DNA of 64,000 nt from Rhizobium sp. BK650. GTDB taxonomy: Bacteria; Pseudomonadota; Alphaproteobacteria; Rhizobiales; Rhizobiaceae. The stretch is from NCBI RefSeq assembly GCF_014195325.1, contig NZ_JACIBK010000001.1, positions 620,001 through 684,000 of the forward strand, written 5' to 3'. The position numbers and the translations under genes are program-made. Position 1 is the first letter of the stretch. Each line of letters starts with the position of its first letter. Of this stretch, positions 1 through 7,648 are shown one piece after another. The notes below the pieces were generated by a model, which worked only from the letters and a program-made list of their open reading frames with translations, was not told the DNA's origin and ran no database searches.

Positions 1-83
1 ACCTGCGAAGCAGCATGACCAGGCTGGACGGCAGCCGGAGACAGGGCTGCCGTTTCAATTCTCCCAGTGGATTTTGAGGGGAA

Positions 84-128
84 ATGATGTCATTGGGACA
101 GCGGGAGGCAATTCGAAAACGGGGGTGA
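84..128 (+). CDS. Possible 14-codon leader ORF overlapping the AraC start
   Basis: ATG at 84 (or 87) lies 3 (or 6) bases after GAGGGG and encodes MMSLGQREAIRKRG. Its TGA overlaps the GTG proposed as the start of the AraC gene. Such overlaps allow translational coupling, but nothing in the peptide shows a function. It is short enough to be chance. Confidence 0.25.
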   Translation: MMSLGQREAIRKRG

Positions 129-979
129 TTGAATTGGCGTCACGGCCACAGATTTCATTGCTTCAAGCCGGTGCCGTCTCGATCGTGCGCATGCGCAGCA
201 ACAGCGCCGATCATGATGAGAGCGGGCCGATTCCCCAGGCGGATGCCTTCAGTGTCATCGCGCAGCTGAAACCCTTCGACAACCATCGTCTGTGGCGTCG
301 CGGCAAGCTCATCCACGACGGCGGCCATCCTGCGGGAGCGCTGGCGATCACCGATCTCGGGGAGGAGTGGCGCTGCCATCATCGCTCCTCTTTCGACAAC
401 ATGCGTTTCAACATTTCCCGGCAGGGGCTTTCCGATTTCAGCTACGAGGCGGGGCGTTCCGGCTTTAACGGACTCGATTGCGGGCAGGGACAGCTCGATC
501 CGGTCGTGCAGGGGCTCGCCATGGCACTGCTTCCGGCGCTCAGCCAGCCAGCGCATGCGAGCGCGCTTTTCATCGATCATGTCCTGCTGGCGCTGCAGGC
601 GCACCTGGTGACGCGTTACGGCAAGATCAATCTGCCGGTCGAGCGCAGCAGTGGGCTTTCCGCACGTCAACTCACCATGGCGACGGGGTTCCTTGCCTCG
701 TTGACGGCACGGGAGGCGACGATTTCAGATGTCGCGGCGCAATGCGGGCTGTCGACCAGCTATTTCATCCGCGCCTTCAAGAAATCGACCGGTCGGACGC
801 CGCATCGTTGGCTCATGGAATACCGGGCGGAGAAGGCGCGGCAGATGCTGCTCGGCACGGCGTCGATCGCGGAGATCGCGGTTGCCTGCGGCTTTGCCGA
901 TCAGAGCCACCTCACGCGCGTCTTCACGGCCCTGAATGGCGTCTCCCCGGGGACGTGGCGGCGGGAACGACGTATCTAG
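125..979 (+). CDS. AraC-family transcriptional regulator
   Basis: DNA-binding regulator. The C-terminal third has the two helix-turn-helix units of the AraC/XylS family: a first helix around STSYFIRAFKKSTGRTPHRW and a second with IAEIAVACGFADQSHLTRVF, then the usual GVSPGTWRR ending. The N-terminal part is a variable sensor domain whose ligand cannot be read. The start is uncertain: the frame is open from a TTG at 74, but GTG 125 overlaps the stop of a 14-codon ORF (84-128) as GTGA, so I place the start there. It is followed by 600 bp without genes and then a flagellin gene. The target is unknown. Confidence 0.8.
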   Translation: MIELASRPQISLLQAGAVSIVRMRSNSADHDESGPIPQADAFSVIAQLKPFDNHRLWRRGKLIHDGGHPAGALAITDLGEEWRCHHRSSFDNMRFNISRQGLSDFSYEAGRSGFNGLDCGQGQLDPVVQGLAMALLPALSQPAHASALFIDHVLLALQAHLVTRYGKINLPVERSSGLSARQLTMATGFLASLTAREATISDVAAQCGLSTSYFIRAFKKSTGRTPHRWLMEYRAEKARQMLLGTASIAEIAVACGFADQSHLTRVFTALNGVSPGTWRRERRI

Positions 980-1013
980 TTGGTTTTGTCCTGCCGGCTG
1001 ACCTGCAGAATTC

Positions 1014-1277
1014 CTTACGGCGCTTACGATTGCTTACATGAACTTTGTAAGCGAATTTCCATAATCGTTTCAATGAGTTATTGCTTCTCTTACGGACTTA
1101 CGAAGTAATGGCGAAACTCAGGTGGAGAGACAGACCGGTATTCCAGAGGCTGTTAGCTATCCCATGAGAGTTTGAGACAGGCCGTAATTTCGTAAGTTCG
1201 TAAGCGCTGCCGTTAAGGTACTGATTTTGTTCGGTAAGCGCGCTTACGAAGTTTGCAGGTGCAGGTCAACGCTTACG
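1014..1277. promoter_or_regulatory. Cluster of CTTACG/CGTAAG boxes in a 605-bp gene-free region
   Basis: Between the AraC gene and the flagellin (980-1584) I see no credible gene. The region repeats a hexamer core CTTACG on both strands: plus strand at 1014, 1023, 1089, 1097, 1243 and 1272; inverted (CGTAAG) at 1191 and 1199; near matches at 1033 (CTTACA), 1046 (TGTAAG) and 1233 (GGTAAG). Two copies of TTCGTAAG are exactly tandem at 1189-1204, and CTTACGGA/CTTACGAA are tandem at 1089-1104. The 8-10 bp phasing suggests multimeric binding of a regulator. The regulator is not identifiable; the flanking AraC protein is one candidate. Confidence 0.5.
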
Positions 1278-1584
1278 AAATACGGGCATCGGGCCGCCAT
1301 CCGGCTGCCGTGAACACGCTCCAGGTACCTATTTCCGAACGCCCTCCGGATCTGGGCCGGCAGGCTTTCACGGCGTACGAAGGCTTATGAAACAGGATAA
1401 ATTACTTCTGAAGTTTAGACGTTTGTTAAGCATAACCGGCAATGATTGCGACCAGTAACCGGTCGGTCTTCTCAGTTTTTCCGAAGGCCATTGCGCTGAT
1501 TTCAGGCGACGGCGGACATGAATGTCCGCGTGATTTCGGTACATCCTGTTTTGTTGCGTGCTGTTGTGTTTTGGAGTTCGTACC

Positions 1585-2583
1585 GTGAGTATTTATCAGC
1601 GCACCTCCGTGGATGCGGCGCTTAATGTGCTGCGTGATATCAATCGGAATATGGCGGTGACGCAAAACCATGTCACGACGGGTCTGCGGGTCGAAAAATC
1701 CAGAGATAATGCCGCCTACTGGTCGGTCGCGACGACGGCTCGCCACGACAACAAGGCCCTTTCCGCCATTCAGGATGCCCTCGGCATGGCGGCTGCCACA
1801 ATGGGCACGGCGTCTGCCGGCGTTGACAGCGTCATCGATGTCGTCACCGAGATCAAGGCAAAGCTTGTCGCGGCAACCGAGCAGGGCGTCGACAAGACCA
1901 AGATCGGTGAAGAGCTCGAGCAGCTGAAGGCGCAGTTGCGCAGCGTTTCCGAAGGCGCAGGCTTCAACAACGACAACTGGATCATCCTCGACAATACGAC
2001 GACGCCGACGCAGCCGCGCCAAATCCCGGCCTCCTTCATCCGCAATTCGGACGGCACGGTATCAGTAGGCATGCTGAGCTACCATATCGACATCCCGCCG
2101 AGCGGCGCGACCTCCTCCAAAGATGCACGTTACGTGATCGACGACCGGGCCGGCGGGACCGGCGAATATGGCGTGCTGACATCTGCCTTCTTCGCGATCG
2201 AACTCGGCACCTCTCAAACCTGGGTGCTGACGAAGAGCAAGAACGGCAATACTGCCGGCCAGACGGAAATCGGCCTCACGGCGACGACCAGCAAACAGGA
2301 CTTGAACGACATGATCAGTGTCGTCGATGCCGCGCTCGGACAGCTAACGACCGTCGGCTCGGCGTTCGGCGCGCTCGAAAAGCGCATCAGCATTCAGGAC
2401 GATTTCGCCAAGAGCCTATCCGACAACATCACCGAGGGCATCGGCCGCCTCGTCGATGCCGATATGGAAGAGGAATCGAGCAAGCTGAGGGCCTTGCAGA
2501 CCCAGCAGCAGCTCGGCCTGCAGGCGCTGAACATCGCCAACGCCTCCTACGACAAGGTTCGCCAGCTCTTCCAGAATTTCTAA
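1585..2583 (+). CDS. Flagellin
   Basis: Structural subunit of the flagellar filament, exported through the flagellar type III system. The conserved N-terminal coiled-coil domain (ALNVLRDINRNMAVTQNHVTTGLRV, split here by description, through SAIQDALGMAAATMGTA) and the C-terminal domain (ISIQDDFAKSLSDNITEGIG, then the terminal LQALNIANASYDKVRQLFQNF region) are present, with a short central domain. About 332 residues, close to other rhizobial flagellins. Start: GTG at 1585 gives MSIYQRTSV, matching the usual flagellin start better than the upstream in-frame codon at 1558. No other flagellar gene lies nearby, so this is an orphan copy. It ends at a strong bidirectional terminator. Confidence 0.88.
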   Translation: MSIYQRTSVDAALNVLRDINRNMAVTQNHVTTGLRVEKSRDNAAYWSVATTARHDNKALSAIQDALGMAAATMGTASAGVDSVIDVVTEIKAKLVAATEQGVDKTKIGEELEQLKAQLRSVSEGAGFNNDNWIILDNTTTPTQPRQIPASFIRNSDGTVSVGMLSYHIDIPPSGATSSKDARYVIDDRAGGTGEYGVLTSAFFAIELGTSQTWVLTKSKNGNTAGQTEIGLTATTSKQDLNDMISVVDAALGQLTTVGSAFGALEKRISIQDDFAKSLSDNITEGIGRLVDADMEEESSKLRALQTQQQLGLQALNIANASYDKVRQLFQNF

Positions 2584-2629
2584 ACCGAGGTGCGTCCATT
2601 CGGGCGCACAAAGGCGCGCTCATTCAAAG

Positions 2630-2661
2630 AAAAACCGCGCGGCAGTCACCGCGCGGTTTTT
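2630..2661. terminator. Bidirectional intrinsic terminator
   Basis: A perfect 13-bp inverted repeat (AAAAACCGCGCGG, 6-base loop, CCGCGCGGTTTTT) sits between the convergent flagellin and FMN reductase genes. It has a T-run on each strand, so it should stop both transcripts. Confidence 0.9.
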
Positions 2662-2673
2662 CATTTCAGCTCG

Positions 2674-3267
2674 TCAAGCCTCGGCAGCCTTGGCAGCCAT
2701 CGTCGCCTTGGCCCACCAAACCAGTTCGTCGAGGGCGGTCTTTGCCGTCGGCAGCAGGTTCGCTTCGATCTCGATGATCGGCTTCTTGCCGAAGGCTGGA
2801 TGGATCGCCATGAAGTCTCCGCCGCCGATATGGACGGCCGCATGGGTGGAGACCATCTGCAGCTCCACGCCGATTCCCCGGAGATGCTCGACGGCGCGCG
2901 TGGCGCCGGTGCCGCCATAGCCGATGGCGGTGAAAGGCTTGCGGTTCCATTCCTTATAGGCCTGGTCGAGCGCGTTTTTCAGGGAGGCAGTGATCGAGTG
3001 GTTATATTCGGCGACGACGAAGATATAGCCGTCGAAGCGACCGACCGTCTGCTGCCAGCGAACCGCTTCGGGATTCTGGCTCGGCATCCACAGATTCGAT
3101 GCTATCTCATCGAAGAAGGGCAGCGGATGATCACGCAGGTCGATCAGTTCGACATCGATATCTTCTCGTGCCTGGGCCTGCTTCAATATCCATTGTGCCG
3201 GGACATCGGCAAATCGGGTAGGGCGGGTAGAGCCGATAATAACGGCGATACGGGGCTTAGAATTCAA
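2674..3267 (-). CDS. NADPH-dependent FMN reductase / NAD(P)H:quinone reductase-type flavoprotein
   Basis: Small flavodoxin-fold protein of about 197 residues. After the start it reads KPRIAVIIGSTRPTR, the phosphate-binding strand-loop of FMN_red enzymes, and later has PFFDE and VVAEYNHSITASLKNALDQA, the family's flavin-contacting segment. Members transfer hydride from NAD(P)H through FMN to quinones, azo compounds or chromate. Start: TTG at 3267, seven bases after GGAGG on the minus strand; the frame extends to 3330 but has no better site. It is divergent from an HxlR-type regulator, which probably controls it. The substrate cannot be told. Confidence 0.85.
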   Translation of the reverse strand: MNSKPRIAVIIGSTRPTRFADVPAQWILKQAQAREDIDVELIDLRDHPLPFFDEIASNLWMPSQNPEAVRWQQTVGRFDGYIFVVAEYNHSITASLKNALDQAYKEWNRKPFTAIGYGGTGATRAVEHLRGIGVELQMVSTHAAVHIGGGDFMAIHPAFGKKPIIEIEANLLPTAKTALDELVWWAKATMAAKAAEA

Positions 3268-3283
3268 AGTAACCTCCTGTATG

Positions 3284-3304
3284 CTGGTTTCCAACGGTAA
3301 CCAG
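3284..3304. promoter_or_regulatory. Candidate operator for the HxlR/FMN-reductase pair
   Basis: In the 77-bp divergent intergenic region an inverted repeat reads CTGGTTTCC-AAC-GGTAACCAG, with one mismatch between arms. Its place between the two start codons fits an operator for the HxlR protein encoded to the right. This is inferred from symmetry and position only. Confidence 0.4.
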
Positions 3305-3344
3305 ATTACGGATGGTTTGCGATATCGCACAAGGAGGCACTTTG

Positions 3345-3755
3345 TTGAAACCAGATAACCATCAGGAAACCGCCCCCTGCGAGGATGTTGATGGCTGCCA
3401 GCAAGTTCGCGCCTGCGACCACATCAGCCGCATGCTGGCGCGCATCAGCGACAAGTGGAGCCTGCTGGTGGTACGCGTTCTCGGCCACGGGCCGCTGCGT
3501 TTCAACGCCCTGCGCCGTGAAGTCGGCGAGATCAGCCAGAAGGTTCTGGCATCGACATTGCGGGAGTTGGAGGAGAACGGATTCGTTTCCCGAACCGTCA
3601 CACCTACGACGCCGCCACAGGTCGAGTACGCGCTGACGGATCTCGGCCGGGAGTTCTTAGACCCGGTTCGCGGGCTTGCCGAATGGGTCGTTGCAAACTC
3701 GGCACGCATGGACGAGGCGCGGGCGGCCTATGCCAAACGCCGCGGGCTCGACTGA
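3345..3755 (+). CDS. HxlR-family winged-helix regulator
   Basis: About 136 residues with the complete HxlR (DUF24) domain: ISDKWSLLVVRVLGHGPLRF is the first helix region, ISQKVLASTLRELEENGFVSR the recognition helix, and PPQVEYALTDLGREFLDPV the wing. The sequence before the domain is cysteine-bearing (CEDVDGCQQVRAC), and in this family cysteines often sense quinones, aldehydes or oxidants. Start: TTG at 3345, seven bases after GGAGG; the ATG at 3312 has no ribosome site. It is divergent from the flavin reductase, the typical arrangement for local control. Confidence 0.85.
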   Translation: MKPDNHQETAPCEDVDGCQQVRACDHISRMLARISDKWSLLVVRVLGHGPLRFNALRREVGEISQKVLASTLRELEENGFVSRTVTPTTPPQVEYALTDLGREFLDPVRGLAEWVVANSARMDEARAAYAKRRGLD

Positions 3756-3919
3756 CGCAAGCGCCGCCGTTCGTCAATAAAGCTGGTGATATCGGTGCGC
3801 GGCTGCAACAGGCCCATGTTTCCCATGGGGAATTTGGCTTATCAGATTAGGATCTTCATCTTGTTGCCGCATTCCATAATATCTGCTCGCCCCAGCTTCG
3901 AACGGAGAACCTCCTGTCC

Positions 3920-4585
3920 ATGATCAAGAAATTTGTCCTTCTGGCCGTTGCGGCGAGCTACCTCTCAGCCTGCACGACGACCGATCCCTATACTGGTGAG
4001 CAGAAGGTATCCAATACCGCCGGCGGTGCTGCCCTTGGCGCGCTCGGCGGTGCTCTCGTCGGTGTCGCCGTCGGCGGCGGCGGTCACGGGAAGCGCAATG
4101 CGGCCCTGATCGGCGCCGGCCTCGGCGCGCTTGCCGGCGGCGCGATCGGCAATTACATGGACCAGCAGGAGGCCGAGCTTCGTGCCCAGCTCGAAGGCAC
4201 TGGCATCTCCGTCACCCGCCAGGGCGACAACATCATCCTCAACATGCCGTCGAACATCACCTTCGATATCGATCAGGATGCGGTGAAGCCGGGCTTCTAT
4301 CCGACGCTGAATTCGGTGGCGATCGTGCTGCGCAAGTTCAACCGCACGCTGATCGACATCAACGGCCATACGGATTCCACCGGCAGTCTGCAGCACAACC
4401 AGGACCTGTCGCAGCGCCGCGCCTATTCGGTCGCGAGCTACCTGCAAGGGCAGGGCATCGATGGCCGCCGCGTGTCGGCCGTCGGCTTCGGCCCGTCGCA
4501 GCCGATCGCTTCCAACGCGACCGAAGCCGGCCGCGCCCAGAACCGCCGCGTCGAAATCCAGATCGCGCCGATCACACAAGGCTGA
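3920..4585 (+). CDS. OmpA-family outer-membrane lipoprotein (YiaD-like)
   Basis: Lipoprotein of 221 residues. A signal peptide ends in the lipobox LSAC, so Cys18 should be lipidated. It is followed by a glycine-rich segment (about residues 34-72) of the glycine-zipper type, and a C-terminal OmpA domain (about 105-215) with the peptidoglycan-binding signature INGHTDSTG and the closing AQNRRVEIQI. Such proteins tie the outer membrane to peptidoglycan. The start ATG fits the signal peptide. The gene stands alone and ends at a good terminator. Confidence 0.9.
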   Translation: MIKKFVLLAVAASYLSACTTTDPYTGEQKVSNTAGGAALGALGGALVGVAVGGGGHGKRNAALIGAGLGALAGGAIGNYMDQQEAELRAQLEGTGISVTRQGDNIILNMPSNITFDIDQDAVKPGFYPTLNSVAIVLRKFNRTLIDINGHTDSTGSLQHNQDLSQRRAYSVASYLQGQGIDGRRVSAVGFGPSQPIASNATEAGRAQNRRVEIQIAPITQG

Positions 4586-4606
4586 TCCGCTCCGTCGGCA
4601 AAGTTC

Positions 4607-4640
4607 AACGTCTTCCGCAGCGATGCGGAGGACGTTTTTG
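4607..4640 (+). terminator. Intrinsic terminator after the OmpA lipoprotein
   Basis: AACGTCTTCCGC, a short loop, GCGGAGGACGTT and then a T-run form a strong hairpin just after the stop codon. Confidence 0.8.
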
Positions 4641-4740
4641 TTTCTCGCGTAAAGGTGTCTGGCTGCGGGTTCGGGGTGTTGGCTCGCTGGAAGTGATAAC
4701 AGCGGCTCGTTGTTCTGGATCGGCCTTGCTCTCTATTCGA

Positions 4741-4806
4741 CGTGCTCCTCGGCCTTGTCCTGAGGATCTGCTGCCGTTGCAGATGCTTGGGACAAGCCCG
4801 AGCACG
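4741..4806. repeat. RIME-like intergenic palindrome
   Basis: A long imperfect palindrome: CGTGCTC at the left end pairs with GAGCACG at the right end, GCCTTGTCC with GGACAAGCC, and ATCTGC with GCAGAT around the centre. Its size and composition resemble the Rhizobium-specific intergenic mosaic elements (RIME) known from many rhizobial genomes. It lies in the 280-bp space between the OmpA lipoprotein and the DUF2000 gene; nothing else is evident there. The assignment rests on memory of the family, not on an alignment. Confidence 0.65.
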
Positions 4807-4864
4807 GCGGGAGAGATGTTGGGCGCCCTGAGGCAGGATGGTTTCCCACCACTCACCGCATGCC

Positions 4865-5272
4865 TCAATGCTGCATCGTCGCGCCTTTGGTGATTTTGTC
4901 GACGATTTTCTTGTCGGCTCGCAGCGCAATGCCGACGACCTTTGCGTCATCAGGGGCGTATTCCGCGAAGACGGCGCGGTTGGCTGCATCATGACCGGTT
5001 GCGAACATTTCCTCGATGAAGATTGAGGAAGTCACTTCCCGCTCCAGCGCGCGGCGGTGGATGGCCGAGATCGTCGCTTCGTCGGCCGACAGGACTATGA
5101 TGGGCTGGATGGATAGCGGGTTGTAGAGATTGCCGGCTCGGTCCTTATAGGGCTCACCGATGATTTCAGGATATTGGCCGGCGATACCGGTCGAAAGGAA
5201 GGCTGTGACGTTCAGCTTCTGCCAGCCGGCAAGATTGTTTCGCAGGACGATCGCAATTTTGGTATCAAACAT
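4865..5272 (-). CDS. DUF2000 family protein
   Basis: A 135-residue cytosolic protein beginning MFDTKIAIVLRNNLAGWQKL, the characteristic start of DUF2000. The later AEYAPDDAKVVGIALRADKKIVDKI segment also fits that family. The biochemical function of DUF2000 is not established; its fold is related to small peptidyl-tRNA hydrolase-like proteins. Start: the second in-frame Met (5272) matches the family start; the frame also has a Met at 5287. It is divergent from an AraC regulator 33 bp away, a pairing that suggests regulation by it. Confidence 0.8.
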   Translation of the reverse strand: MFDTKIAIVLRNNLAGWQKLNVTAFLSTGIAGQYPEIIGEPYKDRAGNLYNPLSIQPIIVLSADEATISAIHRRALEREVTSSIFIEEMFATGHDAANRAVFAEYAPDDAKVVGIALRADKKIVDKITKGATMQH

Positions 5273-5305
5273 TCCAGTCTCTTTCATGAGGGTATCGATA
5301 AGGCA

Positions 5306-6220
5306 TTGAGCCAGGATCTAACGCCGCAGGTCTTCGAGGGTCTTGAACGTTTGTGCGAGCCGCAGAGGGGCAGCGGCGTACCGGCCGCGCCCGCCGGCAA
5401 TGGTTTCCTGACTGCGCCGGCCTTTCCGGGTATCGAGCGCATCGAGGCGCAGTTTTCGGGCAATATGTTCGAGCCGCACCGGCACGATACCTATGCGCTC
5501 GGCGTTACCCTGCACGGAGTGCAGACCTTCACCTATCGCGGCGAGCGACGTTTCAGCATGCCGGGGCAGGTGATCGTGCTGCATCCGGACGAGGAACATG
5601 ACGGCGGGGCGGGAACCGAGGACGGGCTGCATTACCGCATGCTCTACATGGAGCCGGCGCTGCTGATGGAATGCCTGGAGGCCGAGAAGATCGGGCTGCC
5701 TTTCGTCGACCAGCCTGTTATTGCCGACGCGGCGCTGGCGCAGGTGCTGCTTGCAGCCCTTGGTGAGCTCGATCAGGAGCTGGACGAGCTTTTCGTCGAC
5801 GATTTCGTCAGCCGGGTGGCGGGCGGCCTGTCGCGGCATTCGCAAGTGCGCCGTCGAGCATTGGGCAAGGTTGCCTGGAACCAAGTGAGGGTGGCGCGCG
5901 ACTATCTGGAGGCGCATGCGCTCAGGTCCGTGCGCTCCGGCGAGTTGGAGAACATTACCGGCCTCGACCGCTTCACCCTGTCACGGCATTTCCGCGCGGC
6001 TTTTGCCACCAGCCCGCACCGCTACATGCTGATGCGGCGGCTGCAGCAGGCAAAGGCGCTGATGGGCGAGGGGGAGGGGTTTGCGGATGTGGCCGCCGCG
6101 ACCGGCTTTGCCGATCAGGCGCATTTCATCCGGCACTTCAAGAAAGCCTATGGGGTCACGCCGGGGCGATGGGTGGGGCTTCAGCGTGCAGCGCAGGTCA
6201 GCAATGGCGGCCTATCTTAG
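5306..6220 (+). CDS. AraC-family regulator with N-terminal cupin
   Basis: The N-terminal cupin-like AraC_binding domain contains FEPHRHDTYALGVTLHGVQTF and PGQVIVLHPDEEHDG. The C-terminal HTH pair includes LDRFTLSRHFRAAFATSPHR and FADVAAATGFADQAHFIRHF, ending GVTPGRW. Two histidine-bearing cupin motifs suggest a small ligand or metal pocket. The start is uncertain; TTG at 5306 preceded by AAGG leaves a 33-bp gap to the divergent DUF2000 gene, while the open frame extends to 5174 inside that gene. The 3' end overlaps the convergent WYL regulator by 9 bp. Confidence 0.82.
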   Translation: MSQDLTPQVFEGLERLCEPQRGSGVPAAPAGNGFLTAPAFPGIERIEAQFSGNMFEPHRHDTYALGVTLHGVQTFTYRGERRFSMPGQVIVLHPDEEHDGGAGTEDGLHYRMLYMEPALLMECLEAEKIGLPFVDQPVIADAALAQVLLAALGELDQELDELFVDDFVSRVAGGLSRHSQVRRRALGKVAWNQVRVARDYLEAHALRSVRSGELENITGLDRFTLSRHFRAAFATSPHRYMLMRRLQQAKALMGEGEGFADVAAATGFADQAHFIRHFKKAYGVTPGRWVGLQRAAQVSNGGLS

Positions 6221-6922
6221 CGCTTGGCGCGAACGAGAAAGTTCGGCTTCACGCCACTGCAGCCATTGCTGTCTCAGTTTGCCTCTGGGCAGGTCGACGG
6301 TCTCTTCGAGAACCTTGAGATTGAGAATGCGTTCGGCGCGAAAATGGCGGAAGGCCTCCTTCGATTCGCACCATGCAATCAAAAGACAGTGCTCATCCTC
6401 ATAGCCCAGGAGCACCGGCCACACGATCCGGCTGGTTATCGCGCCATTTGCTGCACAATATTCAAGCTCAATCTTTCGTCCCTCCCTGATCGCCCGCCGG
6501 ATTGGACGGCTGTCGAGCGTTAGGCTGTCGATGGCCTCGCCGGGTTTCAGGCTGACCGCAGGTTCGGCAATGAACGGAAGAAGGTGGTCCGGTACGGTTG
6601 ATGCAATTTTTGCAATGACATCTCTGGCAGCAGTGTTGATGGCCGGGTCGCCCAGCTTTGCCACCATCTGAACACCCAGTAGAACAGCCTCGATTTCTTC
6701 TGCAGTCAGCATTAGCGGCGGCATGTCGTATCGTGGATCGAGGACGTAGCCAAAACCAGCTTCCCCTTCGATGGGAACGCGCTGGCCAATCAGGTGGGCA
6801 ATGTCACGATAGACGGTTCTTCGCGCGACCTCGAGTTCTTCCGCGATCTGCGCCGAGGTGATCGGGCGGTATGACCTTCGAAGAATCTGGATGATCTGGA
6901 AAAGCCGTTCCGCTTTTCGCAT
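6212..6922 (-). CDS. YafY-type regulator (HTH_11 + WYL domain)
   Basis: About 236 residues. The N-terminal winged helix (MRKAERLFQIIQILRRSYRP, then ITSAQIAEELEVARRTVYRDI) is the DeoR-like HTH_11 domain. The C-terminal half is a WYL domain with IELEYCAANG and the HCLLIAWCESKEAFRHFRAERI region. Such proteins regulate adjacent genes in response to small ligands or nucleic acids. Start: Met at 6922 begins the conserved domain; upstream in-frame codons are non-homologous. It is divergent from the VOC protein with an 88-bp gap, so the two are probably a regulator/target pair. Confidence 0.85.
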   Translation of the reverse strand: MRKAERLFQIIQILRRSYRPITSAQIAEELEVARRTVYRDIAHLIGQRVPIEGEAGFGYVLDPRYDMPPLMLTAEEIEAVLLGVQMVAKLGDPAINTAARDVIAKIASTVPDHLLPFIAEPAVSLKPGEAIDSLTLDSRPIRRAIREGRKIELEYCAANGAITSRIVWPVLLGYEDEHCLLIAWCESKEAFRHFRAERILNLKVLEETVDLPRGKLRQQWLQWREAELSRSRQALR

Positions 6923-7010
6923 GGCTGGTGACTCCTGCTGCCACAACGCTGGCAGGACGACTATGTCACAGGAACGGGCAAAGAGATCATCACGTGTGAA
7001 GGAGAAAATG

Positions 7011-7409
7011 ATGAAACTCGCGTCCATCCGTCTCATTGCTTCGGATATCAAAAGCATGGTCGCCTTCTACGAGCTCGTGACGGGCTATCGCGCGGACTGG
7101 CTTGCTCCCGTCTTTGCGGAGGTTGTGACACCCGGTGCCGTCGTGGCGATAGGGAGCGCGGAAACGGTCGCGCTCTTCAAAGAGGGCAGTGCGGAGCCAC
7201 GCGCGAATAAAACCGCCATTCTTGAGTTCATGGTATCTGATGTCGACGCTGAATTCGCTCGGCTCAAAGATCATGTCGAGGTGGTGCATGAGCCCAAGGA
7301 TTTGCCGTGGGGAAATCGCACGGCCCAGCTATGCGACCCGGAGGGTACCCGCGTGGCTCTTTATACCCCCGTTACCGCGGCTGCGAGACAACGCTTCAGC
7401 GGTCGTTGA
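7011..7409 (+). CDS. VOC-superfamily (glyoxalase/bleomycin-resistance-like) protein
   Basis: About 132 residues with one beta-alpha-beta-beta-beta repeat pair typical of vicinal oxygen chelate proteins: LASIRLIASDIKSMVAFYEL at the start and WGNRTAQLCDPEGTRVALYTP at the end. The final Glu position of the metal site reads DPEGTRV, as in many relatives. Members include glyoxalases, dioxygenases and drug-binding proteins; the substrate is not deducible. Start: MetMet at 7008/7011; 7011 is six bases after GGAG. It is paired divergently with the WYL regulator. Confidence 0.82.
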   Translation: MKLASIRLIASDIKSMVAFYELVTGYRADWLAPVFAEVVTPGAVVAIGSAETVALFKEGSAEPRANKTAILEFMVSDVDAEFARLKDHVEVVHEPKDLPWGNRTAQLCDPEGTRVALYTPVTAAARQRFSGR

Positions 7410-7538
7410 TTGGCCTGCGGCTGACGCTCGGCCTGCCTTGTTCAGCGGCCGATAGGCGCGGCCCGTCACGTTATTTATCCATAAAACGGCATTATCATAT
7501 GCATTGCAGGTGCCTACAGCAAGAAAGCTTGATGACAT
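7329..7538 (-). CDS. Possible small ORF (69 codons), unknown
   Basis: An unusually good ribosome site (CCAGGAGGTAAGTT before ATG at 7538) precedes a 69-codon frame on the minus strand. The first 42 codons lie in the VOC-NmrA intergenic space and the rest antisense to the VOC gene. The product (beginning MSSSFLAVGTCNAYDNAVLW) resembles nothing I recognise and its codon use is unremarkable. It may be chance. Confidence 0.2.
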   Translation of the reverse strand: MSSSFLAVGTCNAYDNAVLWINNVTGRAYRPLNKAGRASAAGQSTTAEALSRSRGNGGIKSHAGTLRVA

Positions 7539-7648
7539 AACTTACCTCCTGGATCTGAGCTGTCGGCATCAGCCGAGAGTTCTTTGCAGTATGACGCCTG
7601 GTTCTGCAATCGGCAGCCAGGGACAGGAGAAAGGTTCAAGGTACAACC

